From: Paracoccus sp. (in: a-proteobacteria)
Lineage (GTDB): Bacteria > Pseudomonadota > Alphaproteobacteria > Rhodobacterales > Rhodobacteraceae
Assembly (NCBI RefSeq): GCF_030538755.1
Contig: NZ_JAUNTJ010000021.1
Coordinates: 1 to 50,347 of the forward strand
Direction: 5' to 3'
DNA: 50,347 nt
Below the pieces are notes generated by a model, which was not told where the DNA came from, did no database searches, and saw only the letters and a list, made by a program, of their open reading frames with translations. The position numbers and the translations under genes are program-made. Below, piece by piece: positions 1 to 5,301 of the stretch (position 1 is its first letter; each line of letters starts with the position of its first letter).

Positions 1-130
1 ACACAATCAAAACCCGCATCCGAAGCGACAGTGACAACAAAACCTCGCCATCCAACCCACGCGACTGATGCAAAACAGCCGCGCGGCGGAAAAGGGGAAT
101 CGGCTTTTTGCCTTCCTCTTGATCGCTCAT
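1..130 (-). CDS. HlyD-family secretion adaptor, N-terminal fragment (module 1, cut by window edge)
   Basis: Only the first 43 codons are inside the window; the gene runs off base 1. It begins MSDQEEGKK and then reads PLFRRAAVLHQSRGLDGEV, followed by the start of a membrane segment (LRMRVLIV). That stretch is identical in protein to the complete HlyD homologue at 29763-31043. By family, HlyD proteins are periplasmic adaptors that join a type I ABC exporter to an outer-membrane channel. Here the gene lies 94 bases downstream of four double-glycine peptide genes on the same strand, so it probably serves their export. A weak ribosome site (AGGGATGG) precedes the ATG. A C39 exporter probably follows beyond the window, by analogy with module 2. 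Confidence 0.85.
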   Translation of the reverse strand, partial: MSDQEEGKKPIPLFRRAAVLHQSRGLDGEVLLSLSLRMRVLIV

Positions 131-159
131 TGAAAATCCATCCCTGTTGTGATAGAGGT

Positions 160-221
160 GGCGTCAGAGGATGCACCCTCTGACGCCTTGAGGGCGGGTC
201 GGCCCGCTTTGGTGGGCCGAC
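160..221 (-). terminator. Two tandem hairpins between peptide A and hlyD (attenuator-like)
   Basis: Two inverted repeats lie in the 94-base gap. The first has 11-bp arms (160-170 with 177-187, loop 171-176). The second has 8-bp arms (198-205 with 214-221). Read on the minus strand they fall between peptide A and the exporter gene, with no long T-run after them. They could act as a leaky terminator that gives high peptide and lower exporter expression. The structures are seen; the role is inferred. Confidence 0.6.
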
Positions 222-224
222 TGA

Positions 225-413
225 TTAGCGGCGACCGCGATTGGCCAAGTCTTTGCCAAACGTGTAACCTGCGGTAAAACCACCGCCAAATACAGCGGAA
301 AGACCGAGCCCAATGGCCCACGCTACCGGCAAAGCCGCACCCGACACCTGCTCGATCGCATCATCGTTCATTTCAACGCAAAGCGCCTGATCTTCTTTGT
401 ATTTATCATACAT
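225..413 (-). CDS. Double-glycine-leader bacteriocin-like precursor A (62 aa)
   Basis: The peptide has an acidic leader ending EMNDDAIEQVSGA, the pattern cut by C39 peptidases after a GG/GA pair. The predicted mature part (about 36 residues) is hydrophobic and glycine-rich (GLGLSAVFGGGFTAG) with a basic tail (KDLANRGRR). Glycine-zipper cores of this kind occur in class IIb (lactobin/cerein-like) bacteriocins, which act on target membranes. The start at 413 has an AAGGAA site seven bases upstream. It is last in a leftward run of peptide genes and is followed by hairpins and hlyD. Its end (GYTFGKDLA) resembles the neighbouring small membrane protein (GYIFGSDLA). Activity is unproven. Confidence 0.75.
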   Translation of the reverse strand: MYDKYKEDQALCVEMNDDAIEQVSGAALPVAWAIGLGLSAVFGGGFTAGYTFGKDLANRGRR

Positions 414-451
414 ATTTCAGTTCCTTTCTTTTGCCAATGTGGCACATGATT

Positions 452-592
452 TCACCGCTGCTGATGTTCGATCTGAGACCGATCCCGCTTTGATTTATCT
501 GCCAGGTCAGATCCAAAGATGTATCCCTGCCAAAACCAAAATGCGAAAACCAGAGTCAATCCTGCGGTGATAAAGGCTGACGTCGAGGTCAT
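452..592 (-). CDS. Small single-span membrane protein (46 aa), possible immunity peptide
   Basis: A short gene with a strong AGAGGAGA ribosome site about six bases before its ATG. The product starts MTSTSAFITAGLTLVFAFW, which is one hydrophobic span, and ends in a highly charged tail (DKSKRDRSQIEHQQR). It has no double-glycine leader although it sits between two leader-bearing peptide genes. Tiny membrane proteins beside bacteriocin genes are often immunity factors; that is one reading. The other is a leaderless relative of peptide A, because both contain GYxFGxDLA. No family is recognised. The stop is followed by a 38-base gap to the start of peptide A. Confidence 0.6.
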   Translation of the reverse strand: MTSTSAFITAGLTLVFAFWFWQGYIFGSDLADKSKRDRSQIEHQQR

Positions 593-612
593 CTCAAATC
601 TCCTCTTTAAGA

Positions 613-822
613 TTAGCGATTGGCGAACCAACTGGCCAGGGCCCCCGCGCCAAACCCGGCAGCACCAGTCCCGATGATAGCTCCGGCCACCTTCACGCCA
701 AGCGGGATCGCAACCCAGGCAATACCGCCCGACACTTCTTCCACGTCACCAGCACCCAGTTCGACGATAGCGTTCTCGTTCAGGTCTTCGACCAGTTTCA
801 GCTCAGTTTTTTCAGCAAACAT
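613..822 (-). CDS. Double-glycine-leader bacteriocin-like precursor B (69 aa)
   Basis: The start at 822 is fixed by a near-ideal AAAGGAGG site; the frame is open further upstream but has no such signal. The leader is long and acidic and ends GAGDVEEVSGG. The core of about 36 residues (IAWVAIPLGVKVAGAIIGTG onward) is rich in Gly and Ala with several GxxxG spacings and ends SWFANR. Such GxxxG helices are typical of two-peptide class IIb bacteriocins, so A and B may be partners. It lies in the same leftward run as C and D upstream and the small membrane protein downstream (20-base gap). Confidence 0.78.
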   Translation of the reverse strand: MFAEKTELKLVEDLNENAIVELGAGDVEEVSGGIAWVAIPLGVKVAGAIIGTGAAGFGAGALASWFANR

Positions 823-847
823 GATATCCTCCTTTGTTGCTGTGATT

Positions 848-880
848 TGCCCGGAATGGGCGGTTTTGCCCGAATGGGCA
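848..880 (-). repeat. Two near-identical small hairpins between peptides C and B
   Basis: The gap contains two tandem copies of GCCCG(G)AATGGGC, each able to fold as a 4-bp stem, or together as a larger hairpin (TGCCC with GGGCA). It lies just upstream of the ribosome site of peptide B on the minus strand. It may influence transcript stability between the C/D pair and the B/A pair. No T-run follows. Confidence 0.45.
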
Positions 881-881
881 T

Positions 882-1043
882 TCAGCGTGCGCGGAGCGCA
901 GCCCAAGCTGCACGCAGAATTTGATATGGGATTATGGGCACGATAAAGCGCACACCACCGGAAACATCTTCGACCTGCCGGTCATTCAGCGCAACGACAG
1001 AACTTTCGTCCATGTGATGCGCCAGCATTTCTTTCCGCTGCAT
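882..1043 (-). CDS. Double-glycine-leader short cationic peptide precursor C (53 aa)
   Basis: The leader ends VVALNDRQVEDVSGG and the predicted mature peptide is only 23 residues. It is hydrophobic with two prolines (FIVPIIPYQ) and ends in a basic amphipathic stretch (RAAWAALRAR). It resembles peptide D directly upstream in length, proline placement and the (L/R)AAW motif, so the two look like a duplicated pair. The ATG at 1043 follows a GAGGGG sequence; an in-frame ATG at 1028 is the alternative start and leaves leader and core unchanged. The spacing to D is 10 bases, so they are probably translated together. Confidence 0.68.
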   Translation of the reverse strand: MQRKEMLAHHMDESSVVALNDRQVEDVSGGVRFIVPIIPYQILRAAWAALRAR

Positions 1044-1053
1044 GCTGCACCCC

Positions 1054-1188
1054 TCAGCGCTTGAGTTTACCGGCCAGCCAGGCAGCAAGGCGAACCACAA
1101 TCGGGTTCGGCACGACAGGGCGGATAATGCACCCACCCGAAACCTGATCCAGTTCCTTCTCGTTCAGTTCTTTCATATCAGTATTCAT
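1054..1188 (-). CDS. Double-glycine-leader short cationic peptide precursor D (44 aa)
   Basis: This gene is shorter than usual annotation cut-offs. It starts at 1188 after a strong AGGAGG ribosome site and encodes a textbook leader, MKELNEKELDQVSGG. A 25-residue mature region follows: CIIRPVVPNPIVVRLAAW and then a lysine/arginine tail (GKLKR). The leader is nearly the same as that of peptide F at 31161-31388 (KELSEQELDQVAGG), which ties the two modules together. The first mature residue would be the only cysteine. It is the first gene of the leftward peptide run and sets its promoter upstream, within 1189-1523. Confidence 0.75.
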   Translation of the reverse strand: MNTDMKELNEKELDQVSGGCIIRPVVPNPIVVRLAAWLAGKLKR

Positions 1189-1523
1189 CACAGTCCTCCT
1201 ATGGATGATTTTGGTTACGCCGAAAATCTTTCGACATCTTCATCAAACCACAACATCGCACATCTGAAAATCAGGACAGATAGCTTAAAAGATAGAACAC
1301 AGGGGCTAAACACACGCGGTTTTTCGCCGATCACACATCCAAAAGGCATGCGCCTCGATTCGAATCATCGCAAGGCTAAACATAACCCCCGCTTTTTCGA
1401 CCCACACAAATGCGGGGGCCACATCCCGCCCCATCTGATGGGCGGTTATTCACACAGGCGATTTCGGAACAGGCTTTCACCGTTACCATCAGATCGCGCC
1501 CGGAACCGGAGGAGACCGAAGCC
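1189..1523. promoter_or_regulatory. Divergent intergenic region between peptide run and LuxR regulator 1
   Basis: This 335-base stretch has no gene and must hold the promoters for the leftward peptides and the rightward regulator. It is AT-richer than its surroundings. Two copies of GGCTAAACA (1304-1312 and 1374-1382), 70 bases apart, are each followed by a CGC-N(0-1)-TTTTTCG motif. A similar TTTTTCG motif and a GACTAAAC copy lie upstream of regulator 2 (about 31475-31575). An imperfect inverted repeat (CCGCC to GGCGG, 1428-1444) is nearer the regulator start. Operator function is inferred from repetition only. Confidence 0.45.
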
Positions 1524-1919
1524 ATGACCGCCGATCATATGCAGGACATCAAAACCAGAATTATCGTCACCAATGCCAATCCGGCCTATCAGGACGATAT
1601 GCGCCACATTATCCGGCAGCTTAACCCCGGCGCGGATATCGTCATCATGACGGCGCCGCCCTCACCCGAATCACCACAGACGACAACGCCGGACAATCCG
1701 CTGCAAAGACTGTCGGTGCGGCAGAAAACCGTGCTGAAACTGATCGTAGAAGGGCGCACGAACAAGGATATTGCGCGCGACCTGGCCATTTCGCCGTCCA
1801 CCGTGCGCGTTCATGTTTCCGCCGTGCTGCGCGTGCTGGGGGTCAGTTCGCGCACGGCGGCTGCGGTGATGGCCGCGGGTGCGATGACCACCGCTGCCGC
1901 GCGAATCGCTGCGGAATAG
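1524..1919 (+). CDS. Short LuxR/NarL-type regulator 1 with truncated, Asp-less receiver (131 aa)
   Basis: The C-terminal half is a GerE/LuxR helix-turn-helix: RLSVRQKTVLKLIVEGRTNK, then [20 protein letters not shown]. The N-terminal 40 residues read TRIIVTNANPAYQDDMRHII, like strand 1 and helix 1 of a NarL receiver. However, the acidic pair normally in that position is replaced by NAN, and the rest of the receiver, with its phosphorylated Asp, is missing. It therefore cannot be an ordinary phospho-switch. The start at 1524 follows GGAGGAG. A close relative lies at 31678-32079. It is divergent from the peptide run and 118 bases before the graspetide gene, so it probably controls both. Confidence 0.8.
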   Translation: MTADHMQDIKTRIIVTNANPAYQDDMRHIIRQLNPGADIVIMTAPPSPESPQTTTPDNPLQRLSVRQKTVLKLIVEGRTNKDIARDLAISPSTVRVHVSAVLRVLGVSSRTAAAVMAAGAMTTAAARIAAE

Positions 1920-1924
1920 GCGGA

Positions 1925-1967
1925 AATTCGGTGCGTTTGGTCGATGTTTAGCACATCCGACCGAATT
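1925..1967 (+). promoter_or_regulatory. Inverted repeat upstream of graspetide precursor
   Basis: AATTCGGT (1925-1932) pairs with ACCGAATT (1960-1967), and inside it GGTCGATGT can pair with ACATCCGACC with one bulge. The loop carries GTTTAGC, the reverse complement of the GCTAAAC element found in front of both LuxR regulators. It may be a weak terminator for the regulator or an operator for the graspetide transcript; the sequence does not decide. Confidence 0.4.
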
Positions 1968-2037
1968 GCCGCGCCGGCCCTGCCCACCGATCATCAAGGC
2001 TGCGCACATCCGCGCTGACAAAAGAAAGGCTGACACA

Positions 2038-2262
2038 ATGACGAAAGAAACCAATGACATCCGCGCGCTCTCGCCACAGGAATGCGATCAGGTCGGCGGC
2101 GCGCTGCGCGGCTCTGGCTGGGCCACGACCCTGGCCGTCGGCGAAGAGGACGGCGGCTGGCGCGGCCCGATCATGACCACCATGGCCATCGGCGAAGAGG
2201 ATTCGGGCCGCCAGACCCACATCAAACTGCCGCTGGATGCGGCGTTTCACAGCCGCGCCTGA
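2038..2262 (+). CDS. Plesiocin-like graspetide precursor with two TTxxxxEE repeats (74 aa)
   Basis: The core holds TTLAVGEED (residues 30-38) and TTMAIGEED (47-55), two exact matches to TTxxxxEE. In plesiocin (group 2 graspetides) an ATP-grasp enzyme joins the two Thr hydroxyls and two Glu carboxyls of each repeat as esters, giving hairpin-like bicycles. An ATP-grasp gene follows 62 bases later. Unlike a bare graspetide leader, the N-terminus reads ALSPQECDQVGGA, matching the double-glycine leaders of peptides D and F, so a C39 peptidase probably cleaves after residue 21. The start at 2038 has AAGAAAGG upstream. The class is assigned from motif plus neighbour; the modification is inferred. 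Confidence 0.85.
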   Translation: MTKETNDIRALSPQECDQVGGALRGSGWATTLAVGEEDGGWRGPIMTTMAIGEEDSGRQTHIKLPLDAAFHSRA

Positions 2263-2277
2263 TCTGGCGCACAGAGC

Positions 2278-2299
2278 GGGGCACCTTGGCGGGTGCCCC
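2278..2299 (+). terminator. GC-rich hairpin between graspetide precursor and ATP-grasp gene
   Basis: GGGGCACC and GGTGCCCC form a perfect 8-bp stem around a 6-base loop, 15 bases after the precursor stop. There is no T-run. It may be a partial terminator or an RNA-stabilising structure that keeps precursor levels above enzyme levels. Confidence 0.55.
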
Positions 2300-2324
2300 G
2301 GCCATAATCTGAAAGGGGGGTCAG

Positions 2325-3167
2325 ATGATCTTGATGACAGGCGGACAGGGCGACCCCAACATGGCGGTTCTGGTCAACCGGCTGCACCAGCGCGGGATTG
2401 ATTATCACGATCTGCTGCTGGGGCCGGACAGCAATTTTCATATTAATATCGACATTCAGGAAAACAGTTTTTCGATAGATGGCAATGCCATTTCCCCAAC
2501 CGGATTTTTCGGTCGCCATGATGTATTTCTATATCAAACTGCTGACCCCGAACTTGCCCAGACAGCGGCCCTGAACTGGTATCAGGCGATTCGCGGCTGG
2601 GTCAGCGCACAGCCCTCCATCCGTATTTTCAACCGGCATACGCATTTGCGGGAAAACAACAAAATTGAAAACCTTCTGCTTGCGCAGCAGATCGGCCTGC
2701 CGGTTCCGCAAACGCGCGTTATGACCGATTTTTCCGGCCTTTCCGCATATGATACCCTGATTCAAAAGCCCGTCGCAGGCGGAGAATATACGGCCCTGAT
2801 CGCAGACCTGCCGCAGGGGGCGCATTATCCGCGCTTTGTTCAGCGGCGGCTGAACCGGCCTGAACTGCGGGTCTATCGGATCGGTGATGCGGTCATGGGG
2901 TTCTGGCTGAATTCGCCCGATCTTGATTACCGGCGCGCCCAGACGGCGGAACTGACCGTCGCCGAAGTGCCCTGCGATCTGGCGGATGGTCTGGTCGCGC
3001 TATGTGACCGGCTGGAACTGGACTTCGCCGCAGCCGATTTCATGGCCGACGACGCGGGCGAACTGCTGTTTCTAGAGGTAAACAGCCAGCCGATGTTTGC
3101 CGCCTTCGACCGTGTGGCCCAAGGGCTGTTGTGCGACGCGATCATCGACCATTTACAGGCGGGCTGA
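2325..3167 (+). CDS. ATP-grasp peptide ligase (graspetide synthetase, MvdD/PsnB-like), 280 aa
   Basis: By family and neighbour this enzyme phosphorylates Glu side chains of the precursor with ATP and closes ester links to Thr. The N-terminal part (GGQGDPNMAVLVNRLHQRGI) matches the pre-ATP-grasp fold, and IENLLLAQQIGLPVPQT is the typical entry to the ATP-binding half. LIQKPVAGGEY holds the ATP-site lysine region. RPELRVYRIGD and the closing DAGELLFLEVNSQP (Glu and Asn metal/ATP ligands) complete the fold. It is somewhat shorter than microviridin ligases. The start at 2325 follows AAAGGGGGG. The hairpin-forming spacer links it to the precursor. A D-Ala-ligase-like amino-acid ligase is less likely given the TTxxxxEE substrate next door. 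Confidence 0.85.
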   Translation: MILMTGGQGDPNMAVLVNRLHQRGIDYHDLLLGPDSNFHINIDIQENSFSIDGNAISPTGFFGRHDVFLYQTADPELAQTAALNWYQAIRGWVSAQPSIRIFNRHTHLRENNKIENLLLAQQIGLPVPQTRVMTDFSGLSAYDTLIQKPVAGGEYTALIADLPQGAHYPRFVQRRLNRPELRVYRIGDAVMGFWLNSPDLDYRRAQTAELTVAEVPCDLADGLVALCDRLELDFAAADFMADDAGELLFLEVNSQPMFAAFDRVAQGLLCDAIIDHLQAG

Positions 3168-3176
3168 ACGGCACAA

Positions 3177-3203
3177 CCCATGCCACCCGGCTGGCGGCAT
3201 GGG
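3177..3203. terminator. Hairpin between convergent ATP-grasp and Hpt genes
   Basis: CCCATGCC (3177-3184) pairs perfectly with GGCATGGG (3196-3203), with a further GCCA/TGGC option inside. It lies between two convergent stop codons, the right place for a shared terminator, though no T-run follows. Confidence 0.5.
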
Positions 3204-3217
3204 AAACGCCGCACCCG

Positions 3218-3571
3218 TCAGGCAACGCCGGTTTCGTCCAGATCCTCCCCCACCGCGCAGGCCAGATCGCGCATGAAGATCTGCTTGGAAGTGGAATAGC
3301 AGGCCACGAAATCTTCGGGCTTCAGTTCATCCATCCGGCCCCGCACGGCCAGCGTTTCGCCGCGCTGGCACAAGGCGCCGAATTCGGAAAAGCCCAGATT
3401 CCATGCGCTGCCCTTGAGAAAGTGCATATCGCGCGCCATCCGGGCCGGATCGCTGGCGTCAAGGCGCATGACGATTTCTTCCACCTCGTCCATGAACAGT
3501 TCCAGAACCGGGCCGAATTCATCAGGCCCCACTTCGCTGCGCAGTTCGATTACGCGATTCCAGTCAATCAT
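3218..3571 (-). CDS. Hpt-domain phosphotransfer protein (117 aa)
   Basis: A single histidine phosphotransfer domain: HFLKGSAWNLGF carries the phosphorylated His (residue 50) in the H-x-LKG-S pattern, within a four-helix, mostly acidic protein. Such proteins pass phosphate between hybrid kinases and response regulators in the cytoplasm. It is divergent from the receiver-phosphatase gene at 3692, with 120 bases between them, so the two probably form one phosphorelay. No kinase is encoded nearby. The start is the ATG at 3571 in front of DWNRVIEL; no strong ribosome site is visible. Confidence 0.8.
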   Translation of the reverse strand: MIDWNRVIELRSEVGPDEFGPVLELFMDEVEEIVMRLDASDPARMARDMHFLKGSAWNLGFSEFGALCQRGETLAVRGRMDELKPEDFVACYSTSKQIFMRDLACAVGEDLDETGVA

Positions 3572-3691
3572 CCTTGCCCATCCCGAGAATCTCTTTCCGG
3601 CACGATAGCACCCATCGCTTACGAAAACCTTAAACCATGAGAATTTGTCCTATTTACCTGATCTTTACGCCCGCCGGGTTACGTTCGGCCC

Positions 3692-4957
3692 ATGAAAAAC
3701 ACGAATCGTTCCTTTGACATACCGGCAGATTGCGCCCCGGTGCGGGCGTGCCGGCAGGTTTTGCTGGTAGATGACAGCCGCGCCCAGCGACGCACGCTGG
3801 CGATCCAGTTGCGCCGCGCCGGTTACGAGGTGGTCGAGGCCGCATCCGCGTCCGAGGCGTTGGCCATCTGTCAGGCGCGTCAACCCGACATGATCCTGTC
3901 GGATTGGGTGATGCCGGGCATGTCGGGGCCGGAATTCTGTCAGGCATTCCGGGCAATGAAGCGTGAAGGTTACGGCTATTTCATCCTGCTGACCTCGAAA
4001 ACGGACAAGGCCGACATCGCCTATGGGCTGGCCGCAGGGGCCGACGATTTCATGACCAAGCCGGTTGCGGGGGCCGAATTGCTGGCCCGTCTGGCCGCTG
4101 CCGAACGCATCCTGCGATTCGAGGAACAGTTGCGCGCCACAAACGCGCAACTACTAAGCGCGTGGGAAAAGCTGAACGCCGCGCAAGAGGCGATGGACCG
4201 CGACCTGATCGAGGCGCGCAAGCTGCAACAGGGGCTGGTGCGCGAACGCAGCGGCCGGTTCGGTGCCTTTGACATTTCCCTGATGCTGCGTCCTGCCGGC
4301 CATATCGGCGGCGATCTGGTGGGTTTCTTTCCCATCGACGCGGATCGGGCGGGCATCTTTGCCATCGACGTGTCGGGGCATGGCGTCACGGCGGCTTTGC
4401 TGACGGCGCGGCTGGCGGCGCATCTGTCGGGGTCGGCGGAACAGAATCTGGCGCTGCGCCATACGCCCGGTGGAGTCGATGCCGTTCCGCCCAAGCGGCT
4501 GGCCCGCATCTTTAACGCCATGATGCTGGATGAAATGCAGACCGACACCTATTTCACCATGGTCTATGCCGAACTGAACCACCGCACCGGCAGCGTGAAT
4601 CTGGTGCAGGCCGGGCATCCGCATCCGGTGCTGCAACGCAGCACGGGCGAGGTGGTGCCGCTGGGTAATGGCGGCATGCCGATCGGGCTGTTTGCCAAGC
4701 CTCAATTCGACGAAATCTCGGTGCAGCTTGGGCATGGCGACCGGCTGCTGATTACCTCGGACGGCATCACCGAGGCTGAAAACCCCGATGGCCGCCTGCT
4801 GGGCGAGGAAGGGATGTCGATGATCCTGCGCACCAACCAGATGCTGCGCGGCCATAACCTGCTGGAATCCATGTCATGGTCGATTGCCGAATATACCAAG
4901 GGCAAATACGGCGACGATATGTCGGCGGTGCTGATCGAATGCGGCGCGACGCCATAA
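3692..4957 (+). CDS. Response regulator with PP2C (SpoIIE/RsbU-type) phosphatase output (421 aa)
   Basis: Residues 22-140 are a receiver: acidic pair D27-D28, phosphorylated Asp 71 in ILSDWVMPG, and the Lys of FMTKPVAG. A short coiled coil (about 145-185) leads into a PP2C-like serine phosphatase (190-420) with GGDLVGFF, IFAIDVSGHGVTAALL, QAGHPHPVL and ITSDGITEAENPDG, which carry its metal-binding Asp residues. By family it dephosphorylates an anti-anti-sigma partner in a partner-switching path, but no STAS or anti-sigma gene is present here. The divergent Hpt gene is a likely phosphate donor. Length and domain order are usual for the family. Confidence 0.87.
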   Translation: MKNTNRSFDIPADCAPVRACRQVLLVDDSRAQRRTLAIQLRRAGYEVVEAASASEALAICQARQPDMILSDWVMPGMSGPEFCQAFRAMKREGYGYFILLTSKTDKADIAYGLAAGADDFMTKPVAGAELLARLAAAERILRFEEQLRATNAQLLSAWEKLNAAQEAMDRDLIEARKLQQGLVRERSGRFGAFDISLMLRPAGHIGGDLVGFFPIDADRAGIFAIDVSGHGVTAALLTARLAAHLSGSAEQNLALRHTPGGVDAVPPKRLARIFNAMMLDEMQTDTYFTMVYAELNHRTGSVNLVQAGHPHPVLQRSTGEVVPLGNGGMPIGLFAKPQFDEISVQLGHGDRLLITSDGITEAENPDGRLLGEEGMSMILRTNQMLRGHNLLESMSWSIAEYTKGKYGDDMSAVLIECGATP

Positions 4958-5301
4958 CCCGCCGGGGGTGCGCAAACGGCTGGGCATCCGGGGGCGGCGA
5001 TACGGAATAATGGCGGGCATTCATCGCCATATACGGGCCGGACTGGCGGGCGCGGCGGCATTCATCTGACAGCCTGCCCTGCGCCTGCCGGTATCACTGA
5101 CAGCAGAACCGGGGGGTATCAAACGCGCCCCCTATGCCCGACCGGTCGGCACAGCAACATGGCCCGTCTGACCTCCGCCTGCCCCCCGCGCTTGCCGGCC
5201 AGACCATTCCTCGGGTCCAGCCGAACAGGCTACGGTTTACCGGCCCCGCACCGCCCGAGCGCCAGACGGGCTTGCGCCCGCCCGGCGGCAGGTGGCCGCG
5301 C
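4958..5301. other. Gene-free stretch between the phosphatase and VOC genes
   Basis: 344 bases with no convincing coding frame. It lies between converging genes, so terminators are expected; a G-run (5111-5116) facing a C-run (5128-5132) could pair. A perfect 12-bp palindrome CCGACCGGTCGG sits at 5138-5149. Nothing else stands out. Confidence 0.4.

Noticed and set aside
127-321. 64-codon leftward frame across the hairpins and peptide A
   Set aside because: It overlaps peptide A in another frame and is made of hairpin sequence.
1042-1527. Rightward frame across peptide D and the divergent control region
   Set aside because: It is antisense to peptide D, which has a strong ribosome site and leader, and it has no recognisable content.
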